This document shows positions 33,889 to 41,646 of a stretch of 64,000 nt of DNA, one piece after another; position 1 is the first letter of the stretch, and the number at the start of each line of letters is the position of its first letter. A program made the position numbers and the translations under genes. A model generated the notes under the pieces. The model did not search any database and was not told the origin of the DNA. It worked only from the letters and a program-made list of their open reading frames with translations. Location: positions 6,386,001 through 6,450,000 of the forward strand of contig NZ_CP080377.1 in NCBI RefSeq assembly GCF_019443505.1, read 5' to 3'. The stretch comes from Janthinobacterium sp. PAMC25594 (lineage in GTDB: Bacteria > Pseudomonadota > Gammaproteobacteria > Burkholderiales > Burkholderiaceae_D).

Positions 33889-34335
33889 ATGCCCCAGCCC
33901 ACCGCAGCACCTTCCACCACCCCCGCAGCCGACACTATCGGCGCCCAGCCCTTCATTCCTGTAGTCGTCTCGTACGGACATATCCCAGCCGCCATCGGCG
34001 CCGCTTTTGCCGGTGGCATCTATGCCGGCATCATCCGCGGCGTGGATGGTGGTCCCGATCAGCACCTGGTGCTGGTGGAAGGGGAGGGCGTTGATTTGTC
34101 CTGGGAGGCCGCCGGCGTCTGGGCCGAGTCTGTGGGCGGTTCGCTGCCGACGTGCGCCGAGCAAGCGCTGCTGTTCGCCAACCTGAAAGACCAGTTCAAG
34201 TCGGACTGGTACTGGTCTGGTGAGCAGGCCGGCCCCTCTTACGCGTGGCTTCAGTATTTCTACTATGGCGGCCAGGTCAACATCCTCAAGTCGTACGAAG
34301 GCCGCGCCCGCGCCGTCCGCAGATTGCCAATTTAA
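33889..34335 (+). CDS. DGR target protein 1 (DUF1566-like, variable C-terminus)
   Basis: 148 residues; ATG 33889 is 6 nt after AGGAG, whereas ATG 33883 abuts it. The N-terminal linker is proline-rich, then the conserved body GGIYAGIIRGVDG, LSWEAAGVWAESVGG and LPTCAEQALLFANLK leads to WYWSGEQAGPS and the variable block YAWLQYFYYGGQVNILKSYE, ending RARAVRRLPI. This is the C-type-lectin/DUF1566 type of ligand-binding scaffold used by many DGR targets. No signal peptide or membrane segment. It is the first gene behind the CI-type operator promoter. Confidence 0.85.
   Translation: MPQPTAAPSTTPAADTIGAQPFIPVVVSYGHIPAAIGAAFAGGIYAGIIRGVDGGPDQHLVLVEGEGVDLSWEAAGVWAESVGGSLPTCAEQALLFANLKDQFKSDWYWSGEQAGPSYAWLQYFYYGGQVNILKSYEGRARAVRRLPI
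34237..34324 (+). repeat. DGR variable repeat VR1
   Basis: 88 nt matching TR 38911-38998. All 12 differences are at TR adenines (to T, G or C). The upstream part of the TR homology is missing: this target is 6 nt shorter (GPSYAW instead of GPSSSNAW). Confidence 0.93.
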
Positions 34336-34390
34336 TCCTTTATTAATTTCCTTTTCGTCCCGACCACGACATCCCATCACGGAGCCACTC

Positions 34391-35023
34391 ATGACCAGCA
34401 ATGCCGCCACGCCTTGTGCCACACCAGGCGCTGCCATCCCCCTCGCTACCTGCTCCCTTTGCCATCGCTCAGTCGATGCCAACAGCAATGCACGTGCTGA
34501 CGCCATTGTCAGCGGCTTGCTCGACGCCGAATTGTGGCCGGTCGATAGCGAGCTGGTCACCGAGATTCGCGCCATGTTCCTGACCCATTGGGGCATGGAC
34601 AAGGGGCAGGCCGATGCGCGGATGTCCCGCCTCCATTACAGCTCGGCTGCCGCTTTGGTGCCCGTGACCGGGCCTGGCGCCATTGGCAGTGCCTACGCTG
34701 GTGGTATCTATGCCGGGATCATGCGCGGCGTCGATGGTGCGCCTGACGAGCACCTGGTGCTGATGTCAGGTCAAGCCGAGGGCGTGAGCTGGGACGCGGC
34801 ATGCGCCTGGGCCAGGTCGATTGGTGGCGAGCTGCCAAGCCGTCGCGAACAGCGCTTGCTGTTCATCAACTTGAAAGATGAATTCAAGGATGAGTGGTAC
34901 TGGTCCAGCGAGCAGGCCGGCCCCTCTAACGCGTGGATTCAGGGTTTCGACTTTGGCAACCAGCACTACTACCGCAAGTCGTACGAAGGCCGCGCCCGCG
35001 CCGTCCGCAGATTACCAATTTAA
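34391..35023 (+). CDS. DGR target protein 2 (DUF1566-like, with N-terminal extension)
   Basis: 210 residues from ATG 34391 (GGAGCCACTC upstream). An N-terminal extension of about 95 residues carries CSLCHRSVD (a CxxC pair that may bind zinc or form a disulfide) and a helical region. The DUF1566-like body follows (GGIYAGIMRGVDG, VSWDAACAWARSIGG, LPSRREQRLLFINLK), then WYWSSEQAGPSNAWIQGFDF with the variable block and RRLPI end. Target 1 is closely similar in the shared part, pointing to gene duplication. Confidence 0.85.
   Translation: MTSNAATPCATPGAAIPLATCSLCHRSVDANSNARADAIVSGLLDAELWPVDSELVTEIRAMFLTHWGMDKGQADARMSRLHYSSAAALVPVTGPGAIGSAYAGGIYAGIMRGVDGAPDEHLVLMSGQAEGVSWDAACAWARSIGGELPSRREQRLLFINLKDEFKDEWYWSSEQAGPSNAWIQGFDFGNQHYYRKSYEGRARAVRRLPI
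34925..35012 (+). repeat. DGR variable repeat VR2
   Basis: 88 nt aligned to TR 38911-38998; 10 differences, all at TR adenines. The first template codon AAC is unchanged here, so this VR is the closest to the template. Confidence 0.93.
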
Positions 35024-35053
35024 TCCCTTATCCATTTCAGCATGAGATCCGCC

Positions 35054-35392
35054 ATGACTCTCGAAAACATTGCCTCAGCGTTGCCTGGAAATGCGCAAAG
35101 CTCTCCGCCGGACCGCGTGCGGCGCGTTTCTCTCGCCATGCCAAGTAAGGCGCTCTGCCTCGTTGGTGCCACCTACAGCCTGGCCAATGGCCGTGGCGAA
35201 CGGATTGCAATGGTTTCGGTTGTACCTCAGGGACTTGGCGCCACGCGTACTGCCGCCGCTCGCATGGCTTATTCGTCAGAAATGGTTGGCGCGCTGCGCG
35301 CCGCAAGCATGGATTATGAGATGAATGGCGCCGTGTCACCCGAAACCATCAGCCTGATGCGCCGGCTGATCGATGACATAGGTGCCGCATGA
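35054..35392 (+). CDS. Small phage protein in the DGR operon (unknown)
   Basis: 112 residues from ATG 35054 (alternative ATG 35042 has no RBS). Contains LCLVGATYSLANGRGERIAMVSVVPQG and a helical C-terminus. Starts about 30 nt after target 2 and overlaps the next gene by 4 nt. Not recognised. Confidence 0.5.
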   Translation: MTLENIASALPGNAQSSPPDRVRRVSLAMPSKALCLVGATYSLANGRGERIAMVSVVPQGLGATRTAAARMAYSSEMVGALRAASMDYEMNGAVSPETISLMRRLIDDIGAA

Positions 35393-35583
35393 ATGCCAGG
35401 GAGCTACTTGCCGCGATACGCCGTTGTGTTGTCGATGCCCAGCAGAGTGAGCCGAATGACGTCGAGGCGCGCGCGCACTACTTTATCGCAACCCTGTCCG
35501 GATCGCTGGAGAAATACGATGCCGTCGGCGCTGAGTTGGTGTTTTCCGTCATCACCCAGCCTGTCAGCGGGGAAGCCAGATGA
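35389..35583 (+). CDS. 64-residue phage protein (unknown)
   Basis: Overlaps both neighbours by 4 nt (ATGA), the best evidence that it is translated. Helical N-terminus (MNARELLAAIRRCVVDAQQ). No family recognised. Confidence 0.5.
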   Translation: MNARELLAAIRRCVVDAQQSEPNDVEARAHYFIATLSGSLEKYDAVGAELVFSVITQPVSGEAR

Positions 35584-35720
35584 TCGCCTTTATCGTTACC
35601 GTGCGCCGCGATGGCTTGCCAGTGCTGTCCTATCCGCATCAGGCGTGCGATGGCAGCACCGCAATCATGAATGCACAGGATAAATATGGCATCTGCCGTG
35701 TTTCCGTCAAGCCAGCATAA
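35580..35720 (+). CDS. 46-residue phage protein (unknown)
   Basis: ATG overlaps the preceding stop (ATGA). Product MIAFIVTVRRDGLPVLSYPH... is beta-rich and ends VSVKPA. Short, but coupled on both sides and in phase with operon spacing. Confidence 0.45.
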   Translation: MIAFIVTVRRDGLPVLSYPHQACDGSTAIMNAQDKYGICRVSVKPA

Positions 35721-35729
35721 GGAATTGCT

Positions 35730-35840
35730 ATGCGCAAAATGATCACCCTGTTGCACATGTATCGCCACTTCCGTCGCCATGGCGCCGGCCAGTTTGGCGC
35801 TGCCATCAAGGCTGTACGCGTCTACCAGACTGGATTCTGA
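35730..35840 (+). CDS. 36-residue basic phage peptide (unknown)
   Basis: Reads MRKMITLLHMYRHFRRHG and ends YQTGF; AAGGAATTGCT precedes the ATG. Rich in Arg/His, so it could bind nucleic acid. Too short for a family call. Confidence 0.4.
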   Translation: MRKMITLLHMYRHFRRHGAGQFGAAIKAVRVYQTGF

Positions 35841-35841
35841 T

Positions 35842-36030
35842 ATGCCGCGCGCTGATCCGGACCGCGCCGCGCTGGAAATCGCACACCACGCGCTGCAGAC
35901 AACCATGTCGCTCGACGACATGCTGAAGCAACGCCACTTTGAACTGATTTTGAAATGCCTCGCCCGCCGGCACATGCAGCGCCGCGCGCGCATTGATGTG
36001 AAAAAGCTGCAAGCCAATGACCACGACTGA
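35842..36030 (+). CDS. 62-residue phage protein (unknown)
   Basis: Starts one base after the previous stop. Helical and basic (MSLDDMLKQRHFELILKCLARRHM). Operon spacing supports translation; no homology recognised. Confidence 0.45.
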   Translation: MPRADPDRAALEIAHHALQTTMSLDDMLKQRHFELILKCLARRHMQRRARIDVKKLQANDHD

Positions 36031-36040
36031 AGGAGCCCAC

Positions 36041-36391
36041 ATGGGACAAAGAGCATTTGCCGTATTTCTGCAGGAATTGCGCGACGGCCGCACGCATATT
36101 GAACTGACCACGGCCCTGGCTGACCTTCTCGGCAAAGTGAAGGACACAGGGAAGGCCGGCAGCATCACCCTGCAAATCGGCGTCAAGCCGGCTGGCAAAG
36201 GTGCCGACGTCGACAAGGTTGTAATCATGGACAAGATCACGACTAAGCTGCCGACGCCTGAGCGCGGCGAAGATTTCTACTGGCTCACCGATGACAACGA
36301 CCTGAGCCGCAACCACCCGAAGCAAAGCACCCTTGACCTGCGCGAAGCTGCGCCAACCGCTCCACTCGTATTGAAAGAAGCCACGAAATGA
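36041..36391 (+). CDS. Phage protein paired with DUF2303 gene
   Basis: 116 residues; AAGGAGCCCAC is a strong RBS for ATG 36041. Strand/helix pattern AFAVFLQELRDGRTHIELTTALADLL...GSITLQIGVKPAG. The stop overlaps the DUF2303 gene by 4 nt; such pairs occur in early regions of other temperate phages. Function unknown. Confidence 0.6.
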   Translation: MGQRAFAVFLQELRDGRTHIELTTALADLLGKVKDTGKAGSITLQIGVKPAGKGADVDKVVIMDKITTKLPTPERGEDFYWLTDDNDLSRNHPKQSTLDLREAAPTAPLVLKEATK

Positions 36392-37266
36392 ACCAACCCA
36401 CCACCTTGACCAACGATGCGGCCGGCGCTGGTAGCGCTGCTGCCGAGCATCTGCATATTGATGCGGACGCCATTGCACGTATTGGCACCCTCGCCACGGC
36501 TGCGGCCGCCGTGCGTCACGTTGACGCTGCCACCTTCCTCGTACTGCCGCCAGAATTCACCGCCAAATCCATCACGGCTGAAATCGAGGCAGCGTCGGAC
36601 GCGCCCAACCGCAAGCGCGGCACCGTTGCACTTTCCAGCGTAGAAAGTTTCAAGGCATTCATCGTGGACCAGGGCCTTATCGACTCCAGCTACATCTATG
36701 CGGATCCAGACAAGCGCACGCTGACCGCTGTGCTGAATGAGCATGTGCATTCCGCTCCTGTTGCTGGCTGGCGCGACTTCCGTGCCGTCTACACGGCGGA
36801 GCTCAGCCGCGAATTCGACAACTGGCTTCGCAATGACAAAAAAATCATGGAGCAGGAAGAGTTCGCTATTTTCCTGGAAGACAACATCGCTGACATTGTC
36901 GAACCATCGGGCGATGCGTTGCACGCCGTGGCCCTGACGCTGCAGGCGAAAACCGAAGTAGCCTTTTCCAGCCATCGGCGCCTGGACAACGGCCAGGTGC
37001 AGCTGGGTTATTCGGAGTCGATCACGGCTACCGCCGGCGGCGCGGGCAACATCGATATCCCACGCGAGTTTGCCATTGGCGTGCGCCTTTTCAAAAATGG
37101 CGAGGGCTACAAGGTACGCGCGCGTCTGAAATACCGCCTGGGTAACGGCAAGGTGAAGTTCTGGTATGAGCTGGACCGCGCAGAGAACGTCATCGAAGAA
37201 GCCTTCGATGCCTACATTGATGCTGCTACGGCCAGCGGCTTCACCGTTCTGCGGGGCAAACCTTAA
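36388..37266 (+). CDS. DUF2303 family phage protein
   Basis: 292 residues: residues about 50-150 (VRHVDAATFLVLPPEFTAK, AFIVDQGLIDSSYIYADPD, HSAPVAGWRDFRAVYT) and the C-terminal AIGVRLFKNGEGYKVRARLKYR are characteristic of the DUF2303 family, found in many phage early regions near recombination or replication genes, with no established activity. A short GC-rich stem-loop (CTGGGCGC...GCGCCCAG, 37272-37293) follows it before target 3. Confidence 0.75.
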   Translation: MNQPTTLTNDAAGAGSAAAEHLHIDADAIARIGTLATAAAAVRHVDAATFLVLPPEFTAKSITAEIEAASDAPNRKRGTVALSSVESFKAFIVDQGLIDSSYIYADPDKRTLTAVLNEHVHSAPVAGWRDFRAVYTAELSREFDNWLRNDKKIMEQEEFAIFLEDNIADIVEPSGDALHAVALTLQAKTEVAFSSHRRLDNGQVQLGYSESITATAGGAGNIDIPREFAIGVRLFKNGEGYKVRARLKYRLGNGKVKFWYELDRAENVIEEAFDAYIDAATASGFTVLRGKP

Positions 37267-37329
37267 TCATCCTGGGCGCCTACGTGCGCCCAGCAACATC
37301 ACCACCTGATTTTCACACGAAGGAAACCT

Positions 37330-37938
37330 ATGAACATCATCACCAATACCTTGCCGGCTGCCATTGGTGCCGCATTCGGCGGCGGCTTCTTCGCTGGCCT
37401 GATTAATGCCGGTGGCAAAACCTTTGCGCTGATCGTGTCGCCGAAGCTGTTCGGTGAATTCAAGGGCCGCTGGCACGCATCGGATGACAGCGTGCCGGGC
37501 GCCGAAGACTATGCCGATGGACTGGCCAACACCAATGCTATGGCGGCCGCTGGTAGCGAACTGGCCAAGGCCGTGCGCGCCAGCGTCATCGAAGGCTTCG
37601 ATGACTGGTACATCCCAGCGCGCGACGAGCTCGAACTGATCTACCGCAACCTCAAGCCGACGGATTATGAAAATTCGGCATCCTTCCGCGATGGTGAAAA
37701 CCCTAGCAGCGTACCGATGGGCCGCCACTACACCGAGGAATTGCCAGGGCAGACCGGCGTGGACGAATTCCGTGCAGGTGGCAACCAGGCGCTGGACCCC
37801 GTCTGGCACTGGTCCAGCACGCAGTACGGCCCTTCCTCTTCTTACGCGTGGGGTCAGCATTTCTACGGTGGCTACCAGACCAACTTCCACAAGTCGTACG
37901 AAGGCCGCGCCCGCGCCGTCCGCAGATTGCCAATTTAA
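37330..37938 (+). CDS. DGR target protein 3 (DUF1566-like, longer body)
   Basis: 202 residues; AAGGAAACCT precedes ATG 37330. The body differs from targets 1, 2 and 4: GGGFFAGLINAGGKTFALIV, then a long helical insert, WYIPARDELELIYRNLK and HWSSTQYGPSSSYAWGQHF with the variable block, ending RRLPI. The W-(Y/H)-WSS and RARAVR motifs are standard DUF1566/lectin-fold features. Its VR has the full-length match to the template, including the QYGPSSS codons absent from targets 1 and 2. No secretion signal. Confidence 0.85.
   Translation: MNIITNTLPAAIGAAFGGGFFAGLINAGGKTFALIVSPKLFGEFKGRWHASDDSVPGAEDYADGLANTNAMAAAGSELAKAVRASVIEGFDDWYIPARDELELIYRNLKPTDYENSASFRDGENPSSVPMGRHYTEELPGQTGVDEFRAGGNQALDPVWHWSSTQYGPSSSYAWGQHFYGGYQTNFHKSYEGRARAVRRLPI
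37819..37927 (+). repeat. DGR variable repeat VR3
   Basis: 109 nt, full-length match to TR 38890-38998, with 11 differences, all at TR adenines. Both flanks diverge immediately outside. Confidence 0.95.
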
Positions 37939-37974
37939 CTATTTATCAATTTTCTTTCACTTCGAAAGCCCAGC

Positions 37975-38343
37975 ATGAGCAAACAACAATTCATGGCCGA
38001 GAACCTGCAGGAAGGCGAGATCTACGCCGGCCTGATCCTCGGCAAGGACGGCGCCGCTGACTATCACCTGTTTCTGCAGGCAGGCGAAGCTGTGGACGTG
38101 ACGTGGCAGGCGGCCGTCGACTGGGCCAAGAAGTTGGGTCACAGCTTGCCAACGCGCCGCGAACAAGCGCTGCTGATCGCTAACCTGAAGGAGCAGTTCC
38201 AGCCGCGCTGGTATTGGTCGGGCGAGCAGTACGGCCCTTCCTCTTCTTACGCGTGGGGTCAGCTTTTCGGCTATGGCTACCAGGACTACGACCTCAAGTC
38301 GTACGAAGGCCGCGCCCGCGCCGTCCGCAGATTAGAAATTTAA
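37975..38343 (+). CDS. DGR target protein 4 (DUF1566-like, shortest)
   Basis: 122 residues. It consists almost entirely of the ligand-binding module: GEIYAGLILGKDGAADYH, VTWQAAVDWAKKLGH, LPTRREQALLIANLK, WYWSGEQYGPSSSYAW, variable block, RRLEI. It lies 18 bp upstream of the avd gene, the classical position of a DGR target. The final residues (RRLEI) differ from the RRLPI of the other three. Confidence 0.88.
   Translation: MSKQQFMAENLQEGEIYAGLILGKDGAADYHLFLQAGEAVDVTWQAAVDWAKKLGHSLPTRREQALLIANLKEQFQPRWYWSGEQYGPSSSYAWGQLFGYGYQDYDLKSYEGRARAVRRLEI
38226..38332 (+). repeat. DGR variable repeat VR4
   Basis: 107 nt matching TR 38892-38998 with 13 differences, all at TR adenines, the most diversified of the four. 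Confidence 0.95.
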
Positions 38344-38361
38344 TCCTTTAACCATTTCGAC

Positions 38362-38733
38362 ATGGCCAACCATACCGACCTGCCGATTTCCAAGGTTGCC
38401 TACGATCTGCTGGTCGTGGCAACCGACCTCACCAAGAATATGCCCCGCGACTTCAAGGCATCGATTGGCAAGGAAATCCGCGACGAGTGCGTGCGTTTGA
38501 CGGTGCTTATCTTCCGCGCGAACTGCGCGGGCGACAAAACGCCGTACCTCGACAAGTTGATCGAGCGCACCCAGGTGATCGAGTTGCTGTTCCGGCTTTC
38601 CAAGGATATGCGCTTTATCTCCGTCGCACAGTATGCGCGGGCCATCGCATTAACCAGCATGGTCGGCAAGCAGGCCGGCGGCTGGCGCAAGTACACCGCA
38701 TCGTCGCCTGTATCCCCTCGGTCAAGGCCGTAG
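38362..38733 (+). CDS. avd: DGR accessory variability determinant (Avd)
   Basis: 123 residues with the four-helix-bundle Avd pattern: LPISKVAYDLLVVATDLTKN, IRDECVRLTVLIFRANCAG, IERTQVIELLFRLSKDMRFI and the C-terminal MVGKQAGGWRK. Avd forms a basic barrel that binds the RT and template RNA and is required for mutagenic homing in studied DGRs. It is located between the last target and the TR, as in the Bordetella phage arrangement. The last about 12 residues look like a non-conserved tail. Confidence 0.9.
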   Translation: MANHTDLPISKVAYDLLVVATDLTKNMPRDFKASIGKEIRDECVRLTVLIFRANCAGDKTPYLDKLIERTQVIELLFRLSKDMRFISVAQYARAIALTSMVGKQAGGWRKYTASSPVSPRSRP

Positions 38734-38889
38734 GGACCGTGCGATCTTTTAATCTGGTCGTGCCGCTGGCTCACAAGGCCACCGCTATGCGCACCGCAGT
38801 AACCAGCCGGCGGTGTCCGGACAGGCCTGGCGCAGTTTCCCCGCTGATCGGCATAGCCTTCGGCGGGGCGACGTAGATAGCACGAATTG

Positions 38890-38998
38890 ACGCAGTACGG
38901 CCCTTCCTCTTCTAACGCGTGGAATCAGAATTTCAACAATGGCAACCAGAACAACAACCACAAGTCGTACGAAGGCCGCGCCCGCGCCGTCCGCAGAT
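38890..38998 (+). repeat. DGR template repeat (TR)
   Basis: 109 nt. In target frame it would encode TQYGPSSSNAWNQNFNNG followed by NQNNNHKSYEGR: nine Asn codons (AAC/AAT), whose adenines are the mutable positions; no target protein surrounds it. The 3' end (GTCCGCAGATC versus GTCCGCAGATT in VRs) marks the IMH*/IMH difference. The RT start codon (38939) is inside it. The 156 nt between avd and TR may hold the structured spacer RNA used for priming. Confidence 0.95.
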
Positions 38999-40102
38999 CA
39001 TCCCGATGCGGACTTCACGCTCGAGCAGCTGGCCGTCGCCTATTTTGACTGCCGCCGCAGCAAACGCAATACCCCCAGCGCCCTGGTGTTTGAGCAGCAC
39101 CTGGAGCGCAACCTGATCGAGCTGCACGACGAGCTGCAGGATGGTTCGTACAAGCCTGGCCAGTCGATCTGCTTTGTCGTCACCCGCCCGAAAGCACGCG
39201 AGGTGTGGGCGGCCGACTTCCGCGACCGTGTCGTGCACCACCTGCTGTACAACAAAATTTCGCCACGCTTCTATGCCTCGTTCATCAAGGACACATGCGC
39301 CTGCATCCCTGGGCGCGGCACCATGTACGCCGCCAAGCGCCTCGAATCGAAGATCCGCAGCGTGACACAGAACTGGGCCCAGCCAGCTTTTTATCTGAAA
39401 TGCGACCTGGCTAACTTCTTCGTGGCCATCGATAAGGTAGTGCTGCGCGGGCAGATCGCTGCGCGCGTCACCGAGCCATGGTGGCTTCGCCTGGCCGAAA
39501 CCATCCTGTTCCACGATCCACGGGAGAATTACCAGCTGCGCGGCGAGGCCGACATGCTGGCGCGCGTGCCGGCGCACAAGCGCCTGGTCAATCAGCCAGT
39601 CCACTTGGGCCTGCCGATTGGCAACCTTTCATCACAGTTCTTCGCAAATATTTACCTCGATGCGCTGGACCAGCACTGCAAGCACCGTATTGGCGCCCGC
39701 CATTACATCCGTTACGTCGACGACTTCCTGCTGCTGCACGAATCGCCACAGTGGCTGTGCGCGGCGCTGGCCAACATCAACGAGTTCCTGCCGCGCGTGC
39801 TGCACGCCAATCTCAATCCCAGAAAAACCATCCTGCAGCCCATCGCCCGCGGCGTGGACTTCGTTGGGCAGGTCATCAAGCCTTGGCACAGCCGCACGCG
39901 GCGCCGCACTGTGCACGAGGCGACAAGCCGTGTCGCAGGCATTGCTGCCGACGAGGTGTTTGCCACGGCAAACAGCTACTTTGGTCTGCTGCGCCAGGCG
40001 GGTAGCAGCCATGCAGACCGGGCAGCGCTGGCGCGCACTGTGCTGCGGCGCGGGCATTGCGTCGATCAGGCGCTTACTAAAACTTATCGGAAATCCGCAT
40101 GA
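38939..40102 (+). CDS. DGR reverse transcriptase
   Basis: 387 residues. N-terminal DGR-RT region FTLEQLAVAYFDCRRSKRN, then RT core: LKCDLANFF (about 153), GLPIGNLSSQFFANIYLD (about 223, the DGR-type motif 4 with SQ) and YIRYVDDFLLL (about 259, catalytic YVDD). The only in-frame ATG upstream of the core is 38939, inside the TR; an in-frame stop lies at 38888-38890. The first about 20 residues are thus TR-encoded. It makes the adenine-mutagenised cDNA. The stop overlaps the methyltransferase start (ATGA). Confidence 0.93.
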   Translation: MATRTTTTSRTKAAPAPSADHPDADFTLEQLAVAYFDCRRSKRNTPSALVFEQHLERNLIELHDELQDGSYKPGQSICFVVTRPKAREVWAADFRDRVVHHLLYNKISPRFYASFIKDTCACIPGRGTMYAAKRLESKIRSVTQNWAQPAFYLKCDLANFFVAIDKVVLRGQIAARVTEPWWLRLAETILFHDPRENYQLRGEADMLARVPAHKRLVNQPVHLGLPIGNLSSQFFANIYLDALDQHCKHRIGARHYIRYVDDFLLLHESPQWLCAALANINEFLPRVLHANLNPRKTILQPIARGVDFVGQVIKPWHSRTRRRTVHEATSRVAGIAADEVFATANSYFGLLRQAGSSHADRAALARTVLRRGHCVDQALTKTYRKSA

Positions 40103-41646
40103 AACGAGACAACTTCACCATGTCGCTCGACCTGGGCAGTGAGCTGCTCATCGACAACTTTGCCGGTGGTGGCGGGGCATCTGAGGGTATTGAGCAAGCA
40201 TTCGGTCGCCCCGTCGATGTGGCCATCAACCACAATGGCGAGGCACTTGCCCTGCATGCGGCCAACCACCCTTATACAGCCCACCATCAAGAGGACGTGT
40301 ACGCAGTGCACCCAGGCTTCATCACGGGTAACCGTCCTATCGGCCTGGCGTGGTTCAGCCCCGACTGCAAGCACCATAGCAAGGCCAAGGGCGGGAAGCC
40401 GCGGGAAAAGAAGATCAGGGGTCTGGCCTGGGTAACGCTTAAGTGGGGCGCATTCCAGATGCCTCGCTGCATCGCACTGGAAAATGTTGAAGAATTTCTC
40501 GACTGGGGCCCACTGGACGACGAGGGAAGCCCGATTGCCCACGCAAAGGGCCGCACCTTCGCGGCATTTATCGATGCGCTGTCGACAGGCCTCGCCGCCG
40601 ATCATCCGGACGTGCCGGAAATCTACGAGGCGCTGGGCGCCGACTTCCCGATGGAGCGCCTGTATCGCGGTCTTGGCTACAAGGTCGAATACAAGATCCT
40701 GCGCGCCTGCGACTTCGGCACCCCGACTATCCGCAAACGCCTGTTTGTGTTCGCGCGCCGCGACGGCCTGGCCATTCGCTGGCCGGTACCGACGCACGGC
40801 AATCCAAAGTTGAAGGGCTTCGCCAAGTCCGGCCTGAAGCCTTGGTTGACGGCTGCCGATTGTATCGACTGGTCCATCCCTTGCCCAAGCATTTTCACGC
40901 GCAAGAAGCCGCTGGCCGACAAGACGCTGGCGCGCGTGGCCAAGGGTGTGATGAAGTATATCGTCAACGCTGAAGACCCTTTTATCGTGCCGGCCGGCGG
41001 CGCGCCGTTCCTGGCGGAGCATGCGAACGGTTCCACCCAGCGCAACTTCAGCGCGGCCGAACCACTGCGCACACAGTGCGCCGAAATCAAAGGCGGCCAC
41101 TTCGCCCTGGTGAGTGCGATGCTGGCGAAGCACTACAGCGGCGTCGTCGGCACGGCGGTGACGGTGCCGTTCGGCACGGTCACCACATCGGATCACCATT
41201 CCGTTGTGGCCAGCACCATCGTCAAGCTGCGCAACAACCAGTTCGGCCAGGACGTGCTGCAGCCCATCCCGACGCTGACGGCCGGCGGCGGCCACGTGGC
41301 CGAGGTCCGCGCCTTCCTGATTAAGTATTACAGCGAAGGTGGCCAAGATCAGTCGCTGACCGATCCGATGCATACCATCCCCACCAAGGATCGCATCGGG
41401 CTGGTAACCATTCGCGGCGAAGACTACGCCATCGTCGACATCGGCATGCGCATGCTGACGCCACGCGAGCTGGCGCGCGCCCAGGGCTTCCCGGAGACCT
41501 ACATTCTCGACCTGGTGCATAACGGCAAAAAACTGTCGAAGGAGGCGCAGGTGCGCATGATCGGCAACAGTGTTTGCCCACCGCTGGCGCGCGCCCTAGT
41601 GGCCGCCAATTTCCAACACGAACAACAGTTTGCGAGGGCAGCATGA
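40099..41646 (+). CDS. C5-cytosine DNA methyltransferase
   Basis: 515 residues. Motif I FAGGGGASEGIEQAFG (21-36), motif IV FSPDC with the catalytic Cys90 (PDC rather than the usual PPC), motif VI ENVEEF (128-133), motif VIII TIRKRLFVFARR and motif X RMIGNSVCPPLARAL near the end. It transfers methyl to cytosine C5, most likely to protect phage DNA. The ATGA overlap couples it to the RT. No restriction endonuclease gene is adjacent. Confidence 0.9.
   Translation: MKRDNFTMSLDLGSELLIDNFAGGGGASEGIEQAFGRPVDVAINHNGEALALHAANHPYTAHHQEDVYAVHPGFITGNRPIGLAWFSPDCKHHSKAKGGKPREKKIRGLAWVTLKWGAFQMPRCIALENVEEFLDWGPLDDEGSPIAHAKGRTFAAFIDALSTGLAADHPDVPEIYEALGADFPMERLYRGLGYKVEYKILRACDFGTPTIRKRLFVFARRDGLAIRWPVPTHGNPKLKGFAKSGLKPWLTAADCIDWSIPCPSIFTRKKPLADKTLARVAKGVMKYIVNAEDPFIVPAGGAPFLAEHANGSTQRNFSAAEPLRTQCAEIKGGHFALVSAMLAKHYSGVVGTAVTVPFGTVTTSDHHSVVASTIVKLRNNQFGQDVLQPIPTLTAGGGHVAEVRAFLIKYYSEGGQDQSLTDPMHTIPTKDRIGLVTIRGEDYAIVDIGMRMLTPRELARAQGFPETYILDLVHNGKKLSKEAQVRMIGNSVCPPLARALVAANFQHEQQFARAA

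Larger units (their letters stand above)
33889..40102 (+). other. Diversity-generating retroelement (DGR) cassette
   Basis: Four target genes with variable repeats (VR1-VR4), an Avd gene, a template repeat (TR) and a DGR reverse transcriptase, all on the plus strand. In known DGRs the RT copies TR RNA with errors at adenines and the cDNA replaces the VR. TR and VRs share an identical 3' block of about 37 nt (AAGTCGTACGAAGG...CGCAGAT) and differ only at TR adenines, the diagnostic signature. Seven small phage genes lie between target 2 and target 3. Confidence 0.95.

Noticed and set aside
34237..38998. Repeated blocks as a CRISPR array
   Set aside because: The repeats are about 88-109 nt, lie kilobases apart in coding regions and differ only at template adenines; no cas genes.
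38939..40102. Reverse transcriptase as a retron or group II intron
   Set aside because: The SQ-type motif 4, the adjacent Avd and the TR/VR adenine signature are specific to DGRs; there is no intron RNA structure or msr/msd-like region.
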